Positions 22,785 to 35,714 are shown, counted from the stretch's first letter. The stretch is DNA of 64,000 nucleotides from Hansfordia pulvinata (GCA_006538405.1 BJKQ01000006.1:1387001-1451000), one strand, 5' to 3'. Translations and numbers: made by a program. Notes: generated from the letters alone by a model not told the origin.

Positions 22785-23869
22785 GGAAAACAGAGATCAA
22801 CGCTTCGAGCACAAAGACCTGTCTAACCAAGCGGCCAACCACTGCACACACCCGCCCCCCTTCCGCAGGCCGTTCGAAGCCCTCATCCCGCGCTGGCGGC
22901 AAAAGCGAGGCATCCGGGTGATCGACCGGTTCGTCATGCCGTACATCGAGCAGGCGCTGCGCCTCCCGCGGGCCGAGCTCGAGAAGAGGTCCAGCTCGGA
23001 CGACGACGACCGCGGCTTCACCTTCCTGCACAGCGTGGCCCGGCGGACGCGCGACCCCAAGGTCCTCCGCGACCAGATCGTCGCCGTCCTCCTGGCCGGC
23101 CGCGACACGACCGCCGCCACGCTGTCCTGGGCCCTCTACGAGCTGGCCCGCTGCCCTGACAAGTGGGCGCGGCTGCGGCGCGAGGCCCTCGACGTCCTGG
23201 GCGGCGGCGGCGGCGGGAACGAGGGCGAGAGGAGTGAGGACGAGGAGCACCAGCAGCAGCAGCGCCCGCCGACATACGACGACCTCAAGGCCATGCCCTA
23301 CCTCCGCCACACCGTCGCCGAGGTCCTGCGCCTCTACCCCTCGGTGCCGTACAACCTGCGCTGCGCCCTCGAGGACACCACCCTCCCGCCGACGCGCCCG
23401 GGCCAGCCGCCCATCTCCGTCGTCAAGGGCGACATTGTGCTCTACAGCACGCTGGCCATGCAGCGCCGCCGCGATCTCTACCCGCCCGCCTCCGCCCGCC
23501 TGGCCGACCCGGCCGTCTTCTCGCCCGAGCGCTGGGAGGCCTGGACCCCGAAGACCTGGCACTACGTCCCGTTCAACGGCGGGCCGCGCATCTGCGTCGG
23601 GCAGAACTTTGCCCTGACCGAGATCTACTACTGCTGTCAGTTTTCTCCTTCCCACACACTGATGCTTCTGCTGCTTCTGCTCGGGGATCAACACCGCGTA
23701 TCGGAGCAGCTGACCGTCCTTGATAGTGGTGCGTCTGCTTCAGAAGTACGACCGTCTGGAGTACCGCGGGGACTGGCACGCGCAGCGCCACCAAGCCGAG
23801 GTCGTGGGGAAGCCGAGCCAGGGAGTCCCGGTAGCGCTGTATGAAGCTCCGTCGGTTGCTGAGGGATGA
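21759..23869 (+). CDS. Cytochrome P450 monooxygenase, CYP52/CYP539/CYP584-type
   Basis: Exons 21759-21918, 22068-22545, 22607-22675, 22869-23635 and 23727-23869 join in consistent phases to 538 residues, normal for a microsomal fungal P450. An N-terminal membrane anchor (AALLVVAGLAVAYYVF) is followed by the I-helix AGRDTT motif, the EVLR of the K helix, PERW, and the heme-binding loop FNGGPRICVGQNFA with Cys at about residue 478. Sequence around the I helix and heme loop is that of the alkane and fatty-acid hydroxylase clan (CYP52, CYP539, CYP584). The likely reaction is NADPH-dependent hydroxylation of a fatty acid or related hydrophobic substrate at the ER; the substrate is inferred. Intron 3 carries a (GA)n tract. 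A Gly run and an acidic/Gln insertion lie between the I and K helices. No frame break was found. Confidence 0.9.
22744..22780. repeat. (GA)n microsatellite in intron 3 of the P450 gene
   Basis: About 18 GA units within the 193-nt intron 22676-22868. Confidence 0.9.
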
Positions 23870-24472
23870 TGGGTGTGCCGTGGGGAAGATTATGAATCTT
23901 GGGTATTGAACTGGGTAAATGTACACAAGGAAGTCGGAAGAACAGCATACCTAATGATAGGTACTTACTACACGGAGTTCCCTCCTTTACCCAACGGGTT
24001 CCCTTCAGAAATGAGTGCCAAAACCACCGAGTGTCTACCAAGACCAAGAAAACACAACAAGGATAATTGTGGCCATGTCAACTCGGTCACTTGTAATTTG
24101 AGCCATGGTGTCTTGCCTTAGGTAGTTGGCTGGATTTCGCGGCCCCGATCACGCATCTCAGCCACTCGCGCGAAGACACCCTAAAGCCACTGTGGAAACA
24201 GTCCTTCTACCGGGAGCACCCCGGACAACCGCCCTTAATGGGGGGATTTCGTCATCGGCCGAGGCAGCTGCCGACCCGCGCGGCCCCGTCGCGGCGCTCG
24301 CTTCTACGAGTACCCTCAAACCAACCCATCTCCGACCACAGGCACGCCATCAATCTGATCGAAGGCCGAGCCGTGAACGCGCACACCCCACACATCAATA
24401 GCCCTCCTCGAAGCAGGGGACCTCAACACGCTCGCGCCCCCCTCTCAACCATCGCACCAACAGACGCCCGCC
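23870..24472. other. Intergenic region between P450 and thioesterase genes
   Basis: About 600 nt between two genes on the same strand. It should contain the P450 3' end and the thioesterase promoter. No distinct element was identified. Confidence 0.45.
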
Positions 24473-25710
24473 ATGCCGTCCGCGCGGCTGCTGTCCGCGG
24501 CGCTGGGCCTCGCCACCGCGTCGCTCCGCCTGCCCGCCGCCGCCGACGCATCGCCCGTCTCCATCCTCCCCGTCCCCGGCTCTGCGCCCGGAAACAACAT
24601 TGTGGGGGACGACGTCACCCTGTCCGCACCCACGACCTCTTCCTCCTCCTCCTCCTCCTCCTCTGACGACGACGACGACACCCCGCTCCCCGTCATCATC
24701 TGGCACGGCCTAGGCGACGACTTCAACAGCGCCGGCATGAACTCCGTCGCCGACCTCATCCAGGCCACTCACCCGGGCACGCTGGTCTACCGCATCGCCG
24801 CCGACCCCTCGTCCGCCTCCGCCGACCGCACCGCCACCTTCTACGGCAACGTGACGGCCCAGGTCGACGCCGTCTGCGCCGCCCTTGCCGCCCACCCCAT
24901 CCTGTCCACCGCCCCGGCTGTCGACGCCCTGGGCTTCAGCCAGGGGGGCCAGTTCCTGCGCGGCTACGTCGAGCGCTGCAGCGGCGAGCGCGTCATCCCC
25001 TCCTCCCCCGGCGGAGGAGACGAGAAGAGGGAGGGGGAGAAGAGGCTGCCGGGCGCCGCCACGGGGGTGGCCCCGCGGGTCCGCTCCCTCGTCACCTTCG
25101 GCGCCCAGCACAACGGCATCGTCAAGTACAAGGTCTGCAAGCCGCTCGACTTTGTGTGCCGCGGCGCCATGGCCCTGCTCGACGGCCAGACCTGGTCCCC
25201 CGCGGTCCAGGGCCGCCTCGTCCCGCCCAGTACTTCCGCGACCCGGCCGACCTGCCCAGCTACCTGGCCCACTCGGCCTTCCTGGCCGACGTCAACGGCG
25301 AGCGACCCGAGAGCCGCGTCGTCCCGGGAGGCGCCGCCGCCGCCTACGCCGACCGCCTCGCCGCCCTCGACCACTTCGTCATGCACCTCTTCGAGGACGA
25401 CACCACCGTCGTGCCCAAGGAGTCGGGCTGGTTCGCCGAGGTCGTCGCCGCCGATGATGGTGATGGTGATGACGAACACGGCAAGGTCATCCCGCTCCGC
25501 GAGCGCCCCATCTACCGCGAGGACTGGATCGGCCTGCGCCGCCTCGACGAGAAGGGCGGCCTGCACTTCATCTCTAGCCCCGGCGAGCACATGCAGCTGC
25601 TGGACGAGACGCTTCGCGACGCGTTCGCCACCTACTTCGGGCCTCTGGCCGGGGCTGACGAGACCGCGGGGCGCGGCGAGGGCGAGGAGGAGGGCGGCGT
25701 GGAGCTGTAA
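24473..25710 (+). CDS. PPT1: Palmitoyl-protein thioesterase (one apparent 1-base deletion)
   Basis: The gene runs as one exon from 24473 to TAA at 25708-25710. One base is missing at 25221-25229 (tcccgccca): the frame before it reads correctly to RLVP and resumes as AQYFRDPADLPSYL. With one base added it encodes 412 residues. The family removes palmitate from protein cysteines in the lysosome or vacuole. It has an N-terminal signal-like segment, then VIIWHGLGDD, the nucleophile motif GFSQGGQFLRGYVERC (Ser about 156), FGAQHNGI, a catalytic Asp in HLFEDDTT (about 309-310) and His in SSPGEHMQL (about 373). All catalytic residues are present, so the break is more likely a base-calling loss than decay. 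A Ser9/Asp5 run near the N-terminus is an expansion not usual in the family. Confidence 0.88.
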
Positions 25711-26308
25711 ATCAGATGGGATGCGTAGGCACGCACGCAAGGTTGTACGTTGAATACCGTAGTGGTTGGATGCCGTAGTGACGTTGCGATTTGGGTTACG
25801 ATGCTCGGCTATGATGAGCTCGGTTACGCACGTTAGATATTCCGCAATGCCACCTCGAGATTGACACCGCTTCGCGTGCAGCCACGTTTCGACCTTTGTG
25901 ACTACGCACCCAGTGCGTTTTCTACATCAGGGAGTAGCGTGGCGATTGCAAACACTGGAATGACGGGCCGCAATTTGTGATCTCATGGAAATGGACTCGT
26001 ATAGACTAGACCCAGATTCCCGCTGTCAAGGACCTTTTCTTCTTCTTCTTTTTTTTTTCACTCTCCCCCGCGTTCATCGGACTCCTGGAACTCCAGCGCA
26101 AGGCGCACATGCAAAAATCGTTAGGGGACGAACCGAACCGAAAGAATCAAGACACATTCGGGAGGTGGGAACCTTGTACAAAAACGATCAAGAGAGGCAA
26201 TCGACCATGGCACATGGCTAGCATCCCGATAGACGGTGTTTCCAACAGGGCGGAGAAACCCCCACCACCAACCCCGAAACCGCGGCACAGAATTAGCGCC
26301 TCGACAAC
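25711..26308. other. Convergent intergenic region, thioesterase/L1-domain protein
   Basis: This should contain both 3' untranslated regions. A pyrimidine tract with T8-T9 lies near 26037-26059. No gene is supported. Confidence 0.5.
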
Positions 26309-27741
26309 TCATACATCGACGGCCTTCTTGGCGGCCTTCTTCTGCTTCTTGAGCGCCTCCTTGCGCTGGGCAATCTCCTTGTCGAGCTTGGCGTCGTCGC
26401 CCTCGGGCAGGGCCTTGGCCTTCTTGGCCTTCTTCTGTGCCGGGGCGGCAGCAGCCGCAACCTCGGCCTCGGCGTCACCGTCGCCACCGGTCGCCGCCGC
26501 CGACTTGCGCTTCTTTCCGACATTGGCCTTCTTGTCCTCGAGCAGGGCGCGGGCCTCCTCGGACCCGTCGGCGACGACGTCGCGGTCGTGGTCGAGCCAC
26601 AGCTCCTCGGTCAGCCAGACGGGCAGGCTGGCGGTGGCGCTTCCCTTGACGTAGATGCCCCTGACGTTGCGCCACTTCCCGGGCACGAAGCGGGCGACGA
26701 CCTGCTCGGCGGCGGCGGCGGCGTTGTCGGCGACCCGCTGGGCGGGCCAGCCGGCGTAGGCGACGCGGATCGAGGTGCTGGTCGAGGGGGACAGGTGGAC
26801 GAGGGCGGCGCCGACGGCGCGCTCGACCTCGCCGGCCAGCTGGGCGGGGGTGCAGGCGTTTACGACGACGGGGCCCCCGTCCTTGTTGTTGTTGCTATCT
26901 TCGCTGCTCTTGGGAGAGGCCTTCTTGACCCGCTTGCCGTCGGGCCCCTTGGGGACGCGGGCCTCGATGTCGACGGGGATGGGCCGCTTGGCGGTGGACT
27001 TGTAGAAGGTCTTGCCGAGGGCCTGGGGCAGGCGGTTGATGATGCGGCTGTCGCCGAGGAAGACGTCGTGGTCGGCGAAGAGCTGGCGCTGGCTGTCGTA
27101 GGCGCGGTACTTGGCCCGCAGCTTCTTCAGGTCGATGACCCGGGTGACCCGGCGGCGCCACTCGGGGGGGAAGGACTCGTCGGCGATCAGGTTCTTGTAG
27201 GCCCGCTGGGGCTCGGCCGTGATGAGGCAGACGCTCAGGTTGTCCGGGTCCTCGGCGTTGAGCGGGTGGGGCAGCGCGACCTTGCCCGGCTTCAGGCTGC
27301 GCGAGTCGGCCACGTGCCGCTTCGTCGTCAGCGTCAGCCACACGGGCTCGCCGGCTCCCGGGCCGGCCTCCTCGTCGCCCGACCCCGCCAGAAGGTCCTT
27401 CTTGTCCGCCTTGTCCGCCGTCTCCTTGGCCGCCTTCTTCATGTGCGCCAGCAGTGCTTTGGAGGCCTTGAGGGTCTGGGTTTGGGGGGGAGGGGGAGGG
27501 GAGAGGGTCAGCGGGGTGGTTTTTTTTTTTTTTTTTTTTCGCAAACGTCATCTTTGCAATTGAGGCGGGAGGGCAGGATAGGACGGGAGGGCAAGTAGGA
27601 GCAGCATCTCAATTGGGCTGTCCAGATGCGGCGGGAGAGCAAGGCGGGCGGCGCGATCCAGGGTCGGGAACTCACCTGCTCGGGGTTGACCTGGGCCTCC
27701 GAGGTGCCGGGCCGCAGGGCGACCTCTTTCGAAGGGGCCAT
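26309..27741 (-). CDS. Ribosomal L1-domain nucleolar protein (Cic1/Utp30/RSL1D1-like)
   Basis: Exons 27741-27676 and 27475-26309 (minus) join in phase 0 to give 410 residues. The central part has the ribosomal L1 fold signature: WLTLTTKRHVADSRSLKPGK, then AEPQRAYKNLI, DLKKLRAKYRAYDSQRQL, FLGDSRIINRLPQALGKTFY, and a C-terminal GKWRNVRGIYVKGS strand. It ends in a Lys/Ala-rich coiled tail typical of nucleolar ribosome-biogenesis factors. Yeast Cic1/Nsa3 acts in 60S assembly and Utp30 in the small-subunit processome; which one this matches cannot be decided here. The only intron (200 nt) contains a T20/A20 tract at 27520-27539. Three CCAAT boxes lie upstream. Confidence 0.87.
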
Positions 27742-28050
27742 GGCTCGGGGTATTGCTGGAATGGGAGGGGAAGCTCGTGTGGTCGGAGGGCGTCGGATTG
27801 GGTGTGGACGTGAGCGTGGGCGCTGGCACGGAGAGCTGTCGATATCGTGAACTTCGGAGCGCTGCTATCGCGGTCTGGCTGTCTGGCTCTCTATCTCTCT
27901 TTTTTTTTTTCTCCTTATCTGTATGGGAGATGGGAAATGCTGGGCGATTGGCATTCAACGTGGGGCAGAAATTTTCGGAGCAGCGCGCCAGCCATCGGAT
28001 TCTGCCGCCCGGAAGGGAAGGCGGTAAGCTGCTGCTGCCCGCCGCGCCTT

Positions 28051-28070
28051 CCCCCCCCCCCCCCCCCCCC
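28051..28070. repeat. C20 homopolymer
   Basis: Twenty consecutive C residues in the upstream region of the L1-domain gene. Confidence 0.9.
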
Positions 28071-28086
28071 AGCTCGGAGGGACGGG

Positions 28087-28153
28087 CCAATCACTGGTTT
28101 TCCATCTATTTTCCGCGACTGCCCCAATCAAGCCGCTCTCTTTTCTGGCCAAT
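28087..28153. promoter_or_regulatory. Cluster of three CCAAT boxes
   Basis: CCAAT pentamers at 28087-28091, 28124-28128 and 28149-28153, each followed by CA, lie about 350-410 nt upstream of the L1-domain start codon. They fit the fungal HAP-type (CCAAT-binding) complex consensus. Assignment to this gene is an inference. Confidence 0.4.
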
Positions 28154-30211
28154 CAGAGAGAGCTCTCAATCGAATCAGGAAAGTCGTCACTTTGTGGGTG
28201 AAAGACAGTGAACCGGTCGCAGAGGCCATCAGGTACGAGTAGGTCTGCGTTTGAGTGTGCGACCGACACCGGATAAAGCGAGGGCAGGCTCTCCCGCCTG
28301 ACGCGGAAGCAGCTCTTCCGCGACGACCACTATCACAGCCAATATATCAACTATCCATGACACCCAGAAGACGACGAACCGACCATGTGCGACCTGACAA
28401 GCCACACAAGTGTACGGTCGCGGTGCAGGCAGTCCGATAATACGCATGAAGCCATCAACAACGTTGGTTTCCTCCAGGGAGCGCGGTCAGCAACGACATG
28501 ATACCCAGTGTCCGAGCCCAACGGACCACCACGTAACGCGCCCGAACAGAGAGCCCCCGCCGAGCAACACAAGCAGATCCCTCTCAGGACCGTTGGCCCA
28601 ATGTGGCCCCCCCCGTCCCGCGCGACCCGCGTTGCACCGCATCGTTGCTTCACTTGACGCCTGCCAGCACGCAACCCTCGCCAGCGCGCCCTGCACGTTT
28701 TCCGACATGGCTGGCCGCCAACGGCCTGCCGTCAGGTCGCACGGCGCGCCGGGCCAGGCCAGGCCAGGCCGCGCCGCATGCAAGCAGCTTCCCCCAGGGG
28801 TGGTTTTCTTTTCATTTGGGGACTCCAGGCGTCGACCTCGTTCTGGGCTCGCGGCGCTGCTGGAAACGGGCGCCATGGTGCCCCGTCCGCGCGAGCAGGT
28901 GATCCGCGCGCAATTGCGCCTTCTCCCTTCTCCCCCGCTGCCCCCCCGTATAGCCCTCGGCATCTTGGCGTTCTCTGCTCGGTTCTGTGCCTCTGTCATG
29001 TTTCGGCGTGCTCTATTCTTTCCTGTCGTCGGTGAACCGTCCTTTTCTGTCCATGTTTTCGCCCCGATGGCTGTCTTCCATTTCCGTTTCCATCCCTTGG
29101 CCGGACTCCTTCTTCTTGATCGATAAAAGGGACCGATTGCGAACCCTGAGCCCCCCCCGGTCGTCACCAAAGGAGTCGTAACGCGGACGGTATCCTGGCC
29201 CAACGGCTCCCAATCCAGCGCCTCGCCGCGCGCAGGCGGGCCGGGGTGGTTGTGGTTATTAGTAGATTGCCTACATACCATCTTAACTTGTACGCATCCG
29301 GCTCGAAGGGCTTTCTTTGAATAGCCCACGGCCATCGCCCCGACCACCCCGCTCCTTGCCTCGTCCTTCTCCCCCTGGCCGTATAAATGCGATTCTGGAC
29401 CTCTGACGTGGCACACCACAAGTCGTACCTAGCCCGAGTCGCGGGTCGAGCGGGCGAGACATCCTTGTAGCCCCGGGCTGCGCACCGCCTGCCCCGCATG
29501 CTCAGCTACTCGCAACAGGGGAGGAGTGGTGATCATCTTGCACGAGTACACGATGGAGTGAGTTTGCGGCGGCAAACACGCACCGCCTTGCCGCTCCTGC
29601 TCCCTCCCTCCCGAACAAATAAACAGCGGCCGCGACCAAGGTCACAAGGACAGCAAAACCAGGAAACAGACCGCCAGTCGCGAGCGGCCAGGGTTCCTGA
29701 GACGAGGCCGATGACCACAGGGCTGGAAGGAAGCTCTCTCTCGCCACGCGGAGTTTGTTGTGGCCGTGAACTGACGAGCCGCAACAGTCTCTTGTTTTTG
29801 ACCGAGGCTTTTCCCCGAGCCGAAGGAAGCCCGAACCTAGGTAATGACCCTATACGGGCCCCGGACGCCCTGGCTGGTAGCAATCATAGGCGCCGCCGCC
29901 GCTTTCAAACAAAACCTCAGAGGTGGCTGTCCCCCCCTCCACCCCCGTGGTGTCGGCTGCGTCGCGGGGGGGCGCGTGGGGCGCACGAGGCAGACGCCGA
30001 CAATTCACAAGCCGGCGATAAGCCCGCAGCCGCCCGCCCGTTTGGCCCCGTTGAGCCCGCCGCGGGATTGGCTTGGCCAAGGCACTTATAGAGTGCTCTG
30101 TATAGGGCCCCTGGGACGGGGCAGAGGGGCTGAGCAAGCAGCGTCTGCCATCCCGTGATTACTGTTGCGAATAATAAACCTCCATGAAATACTCGGCAGT
30201 GTGAGTACACA

Positions 30212-30239
30212 GGTGTGTGTGTGTGTGTGTGTGTGTGTG
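30212..30239. repeat. (GT)14 microsatellite
   Basis: Perfect GT dinucleotide tract in the gene-poor region. Confidence 0.9.
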
Positions 30240-30860
30240 CATGCGTGCCTGCGGGCATTAGCGCGAGCGCGGCCTGCGTCGTCCGGTGGGCTGACGAGGA
30301 CCGCGATTTGAGCCAGCCGGGCAAGACATGCTGATGAACAGCGCATAGGTCCGGTCTACGAGTATCTCTGTTCACAAAGAAACCGCAACGGACGGACGGT
30401 GGCTCTGTGACTTGGGAGATTCCGGGCTTCGAGTCGAGTCTCCTCTACCTCTCACTATCTCCCTCGTCAGTCGATCACAGCTACGAGTACTCATAGCTGC
30501 TCAACGAGAGAAGAAGAAAAGCGCCTAAATCCCATGTGGCGAGTCGATTCCTATTCGTATCTATCCGCGCCGGGCGTCCGGGGTGGGTGCGACGGGGAAC
30601 CGGACGAGGGGCTGCATTAACAAGTGTAGCTACGAGTAAAGTAGCTAGCTCTACATCTCCCCTCCCTCCACCCCCGTCTACAGCTTCGAACGGCTGAGCA
30701 TCGCCAGGAAGATACGACGGCCGGGATCGTGGAAAAGAAAAGCCCCCTCTGCTCCGCAGTAAGCGCTAACTTGGCAGCCTTGCTCGGCGCCCCCCAAAAG
30801 GGCCCGGCAGATCGGGTTCGCGAGCATCGGCGTGCTTTCCTTGCTGTGGCTGCGCGGAGG

Positions 30861-30861
<1 letters not shown>

Positions 30862-30906
<45 letters not shown>
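30862..30906. repeat. (GT)22 microsatellite
   Basis: Perfect GT tract of about 45 nt, followed within 60 nt by a TGTGC/TGTGT repeat at about 30958-30990. Confidence 0.9.
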
Positions 30907-30908
<2 letters not shown>

Positions 30909-32193
30909 GGGTACTCACTGAAAGAGAGGGGTGAGAGAAGAGAGGCATGGCTCAGCCGTGCTGTGCTGTGCTGTGCTGTGTTGTGTTGTGCTGCGGTGTG
31001 CAGGCATTCGCTCCCGCCCTCTCTGATCGTGCGGATCGATCTCTCTTGTCTCTGTCTCTCAGCTTGTACCTAGATAAGGCGTCAGGCTGCGGATTGGCGA
31101 GACTGGAAGAGTTGGAAAGCCAGGGTCTACTCGTAACAACTCCTCCCCACCCACCCACCCCCTGGCGCGAACTCTCACACACACACACACCGCATGGCGC
31201 GTTTCGCCCGCCACGCGCCCGCGACCGCGCCAGCTGTGCACCGTCGAGTGTGCGGCCCAGCCTGCCTAGCATCGCGGTAGTGATTGGCGCCCTGCCTTGA
31301 GCCAATAGTCCGGCGGAGGGGACCACTGGGGGGGTCCTCTTCGAAAGCAGTCAAGAGAACGACGACGACAAAGACCGGGCCTCGGCGGCCGGAGCGGCTC
31401 GCTTGTCGGGCACCTCCGGGTTTTGGCAACTGGCTTTTGTTAGCAGCAACCGGCGGCGACTTGGGTAATACGAGTAAGAGTGAGAACACACCCGTACGAC
31501 TGCGCGCACAAGTACACCTTGCGTGGTGATCTGCAACTAGTTGACGCCCAGGCGTCGGGACGACGACAGGCGCAACGATATCACGCGCTTCGAGCGGTGC
31601 GCGAGAGCGAGAGAGGGAACGGGTAAGAAAAGCGCCCGACTCACACACACCCAACACCCGAGAACAGAAACAGAGCAAAGCGAGGCGCGCAGAGGAAATC
31701 GAGCCTCGCCCAGCGAGCCGGCGCGGCGCGGGCGACCGGGAAAATAAACAAGTAGGATCCGGCGCGGCACGCGGCGATGCCCGAGTTGGGCCAGAGCAGG
31801 ATTCGGCTCCGCTTCCTTTGCGAGCGCCCGCGCGCGCGCGCGCCCCAGGAAAGAAAAGAAAAGAACTGCCCCCTCAGGCACAAGCACACAAACACCACAG
31901 CACCCCTGGCACCGTATGTCTAAGTAAGTACCTACATAGTCATGGACAGTTCATCGGCTTGGCCTGCGATCGTGGGTTTCAGCAGAAGAGATGCAGGTAC
32001 GGGTACCTACGTACGCACACCACCCGCTCACTTCACCTAACCTCACCTAACCTGACCTCACCTCACGAGTACCGTACGTACCTTGCGTCACCGAAGACCC
32101 ATTCCTCCGAGGATCGCGCCGCTCCAACCCGATCTATAACAACCCCACCCGTCACGCCATCGGGCAATTCTTCCCTCGCGGTGAGAGTGAGAC

Positions 32194-32201
<8 letters not shown>

Positions 32202-32269
<68 letters not shown>
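32202..32269. repeat. (GA)34 microsatellite
   Basis: Perfect purine dinucleotide tract of about 68 nt, one of the longest in the window. Confidence 0.9.
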
Positions 32270-32275
<6 letters not shown>

Positions 32276-32495
32276 CCTCGCACACAGCCCGAGGAATCCA
32301 AGGCGCTCTATCCCCGAAACGCAGGTGCTGACGGGTTACCCTGGCGCATTCTCATCTTCCTCTTTCCACACTCTTGCCCCTCCGGGGCTCAGGCACCCAG
32401 GCACCCAGGGGAAAAGCGAGCCGAGGCCATCGTGCTCCCGCAGAGTAAGGGCAGCAACGCGGGCGGGCATGGTAGCATCCGCGGGCCTGATCCGC

Positions 32496-32515
32496 GGGGG
32501 GGGGGGGGGGGGGGG
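32496..32515. repeat. G20 homopolymer
   Basis: Twenty consecutive G residues. Confidence 0.9.
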
Positions 32516-34468
32516 TGGGATGGCAATGGGGGGTTCCGCAGGCGTACCAAGGGGTTGTCGCGTGGAATCGAACGCTTTCAGTCAGGATATCCAATTCACG
32601 TGAAGACGAGGCTTACAGTAGCAGCAGTAGCACAATGGAAAAGCCCTGCCGCGAGTAAATCCCCAGTCCGACATACGAGCCCACACCTTACCTGACTCTA
32701 GATGGGGTATACGACTGGGGGGGGGGGAATCAATAATGATATCACCACCACCAGCCTGTGCCACACCTGCGAAGCGACGTAAGGAGGAGTTGTATTTGTC
32801 CGAGGTAGGGGTAGGAGCAGGTTGATACCAACACGCAACCCACACACACACAGACGCACACACACACACACACTCACACAAGCGTCGCCTGTGCCGGCGA
32901 CGCCCGAGGGTTTTTAATATATTTCTCGCGCCGGCGCGGGCCTGCTCGTGCTGCGTCTCGAGTACTCGTGTGCTGGCCCCAATCCCCTTCCGTCCGACGA
33001 GGCCACCTAAGGGACCTAGGTGGGTGGCTATATCCCCTCTCCGATCCGGGGGTTGCGGGGGCGAGAACAGGGAAGAGGGGGAGGGGAAGGGTCTGACGCC
33101 AGGGACGGGAACGCTGGCGATGGGTCCCGGTCCAGTTCGTGACATTGGCGAAGTATGGAAATGATGTGGCGCGCGCGTGTGTGTTAATGTGTGTGTGTGT
33201 GTGTGTGTTTTAGTGTGGGTAGTATCGGCAGGTGACAACGGCGAGGTCGATCGTGACGTTGACGTTCTCGTCTGTTAACAGACCAACCTTGCGGCGTTAC
33301 TGTGGTGGGAGTGGTGGTGGTGACGCCTCGCCGCATAGGTACGGTACATACACGTGCACACGCACACACGTACACGTACCCGTACATCCACGCACATACA
33401 ACCCTCCACTGGCAGGAAACCCTGGCGCGGCGTTGCATCTCGGGTCTCCCCCGTGACCCTCTCTCTCTCTCTCTTTCCTACCGTTACTGTCCCGGATCCC
33501 ACTTTTCTGGGATTCATCTCGTGTCTCGGCATCGGCCCGGGTTCTCCTTGGGATGAATGGCGGGGTACCCGTGAAACTCTCTCTTGGGGGGGGGGGTAGA
33601 CTACCACAGCTTCCATGATCGGGGCGGCAGGAGAAGTCAGATCTGCAAGCCCGCACGGCGGGTTTCGCTGGTGGGGAGAGAGAAAGTCGTTCGCGTCGCG
33701 GGGGACCGCACACTTTGTTGACTCGGCTTGGCTGGGGCCTTTGGAAAGGCAGACACATGGTTTGGCATGTCAAGGCAAGGCAAAGCAAGGCAAGGCGCGC
33801 CCTTCAAAACCCCCTTTTTCAGCCGTTCGCCAGAGTCCGCCCCGCCAGTCGTGAACCGGGGCTCCTCATCAGCGAACGATTCACAAAGAGAATGACGACC
33901 CAAGAAAGACCGAGGGAGAAAGCCGCGAACCACCCAGATCACCGTGTCTACCTAGGGTTCTTCAAGGTTCGCCTCTAGTAGATCCCAACAGGTCCCCATC
34001 CCGGGGCCAACAAGCACACTCGTACACAGAGAGAGAAAGACACACACAAACACACACACAAGCCAAGAAGAATAAACAATAGACACACGCACCCCCGAGC
34101 TCCGACGATGAGTGAAGAGAGAGCCGAACGATGGTGAGGTGATGATACCCGTACGCCCCTGCCCCGGTTTGTTCAGCCGCCGGGGGGGGGGCCTCAGGTG
34201 CGGGCTAGTAACGGTTTTAACGCGTACTTGGTGTCCCGTCCCAGGGACCGGACCTGAATTTAGCACGCCCGCCCTCCACAGCGCCATGCCGGACATGGTT
34301 CACAAGGCCGGTAGTCACAGTAGTACGAGTTAGGTAGTAAGGTGTTATCGTACCTAGCCCTTCTTGTGTGCTTCACTCCCTCTCCCCCCCCTGCCCCGGC
34401 CGGCACCCCGCGTGGGCCGGCTTCGTATGTACGAACTGATGTTAAGCCTGAAGTGGAGGAGGTGGAAT

Positions 34469-34471
<3 letters not shown>

Positions 34472-34508
<37 letters not shown>
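34472..34508. repeat. (GA)18 microsatellite
   Basis: Perfect GA tract of about 37 nt. Confidence 0.9.
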
Positions 34509-34511
<3 letters not shown>

Positions 34512-34749
34512 GGCGGTTGGGATGGGATGTAGTAGGTGCATGGGCCGATCGATGGGCAAGACAAGACAAGACAAGGCAAAGACGAGAGAAGCCCCAGCCC
34601 GTCAGCAGCTTACCTAGGTACTAGTATTCCCCAATAGTCTGTCTCCGTGGGTGGCGTGGGTAGGTAGGCACGGGTAGATGGTAGTTGGTACTCGTACCGC
34701 ATCGTGGGCTGGCTCCGGACGTGGAAAACGCCTTTTTAGAAACCTCGTG

Positions 34750-34766
34750 CCCCCCCCCCCCCCCCC
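34750..34766. repeat. C17 homopolymer
   Basis: Seventeen consecutive C residues. Confidence 0.88.
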
Positions 34767-35714
34767 AGAGTGCCTTTCCCCCAGTTACGGGGCACACGAC
34801 GATAACGTTGGGCACTGTACAGTACATCCAATGCCTTACGTGTACGCCAGGATCACCGGTGATCCGAGTGACCCGGGCTACCATCCTCGAATGGGAACAG
34901 GCGGGGCCTGGCACGCCTGGCTCGTCGAGGAAGCTTGGGCACCCACTTTTTCCGCGATCTCTTACGACTGACCCCGTCAGGCTGGGCGGAGCTCCGTCAC
35001 AGAAGCTTCTGCATGGGGGGGGGAGGCTTGCAGGGCGCCGCTTACGATGCCATGCGCGCCGAGGCTTTCCGTTATTGGCACGGCCGGGCAGGGCAGGGTG
35101 GAAGAAGACAGCGAGGAGAAAGAGGAGAAAGAGGAGGAAGAGGAGGAGGAGGAGGGCCAGAAAGAAAGCACACGCCCCCAGGAAGAGAAGAGAGAAGAGA
35201 GAGAACGCAGAGAGAACACACCCCGGGACATGAACATGCCTGCCCACACGTTACGGGTACCGCCACCTGCTCGTAAAGCCTGCCCCCCCACACCCCTGCC
35301 CAGGCCTGCCAGGCCCGGCCGGCTCTCTCGCTCGGAAAGGCCATGATCCAGAAATAATATTTGGGATGACATATTATAGCCCAGGCCCAGCGAAGGATCT
35401 TCCTGCACATGTACATGCCGGAGATGCATGAGACGCTGGCCATACCACCGTCTCCCGCCGCTGCCACCCACCCGGCGCCTGCTGCCCTGGCGAGATAAAT
35501 AAAAAGGACCGCTCTCGCACGCACGGCGATCCGCACAATGGCAGTCATGACTTGACCAGACCAACCGAATGAGCTCTTCCCCCACTGCGTCATCTTTAGC
35601 TGGGCGGCTTTCTGATGCACCCATCCCGCTGTATATCCTTGCTTGACTGAGGCCCGCCTCAGCCAGCATCCCCCCACCCACACACACACACACACACACA
35701 CAGCACCGCACATC

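Larger units (their letters stand above)
28154..35714. other. Gene-poor, microsatellite-rich region
   Basis: About 7.6 kb without any open frame carrying a recognisable motif or convincing splice pattern. It holds (GT)n tracts, two (GA)n tracts, G20 and C17 runs, a (CA)n tract at 35682-35701 and TACGAGTA words at 30482, 30631, 31128 and 34689. Small or non-coding genes could be missed by inspection. Confidence 0.5.

Noticed and set aside
26588..27598. 336-residue plus-strand frame over the L1-domain gene
   Set aside because: Antisense shadow; the composition is Gly/Val/Asp-rich and the minus strand encodes a clear L1 domain.
28487..29419. 310-residue minus-strand frame in the gene-poor region
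   Set aside because: The composition is Arg/Gly-rich, with no motif, and it is matched by equally long frames on the other strand.
32540..32620. Minus-strand GTTCGATTCC resembling a tRNA B box
   Set aside because: No matching A box or acceptor stem at a suitable distance.
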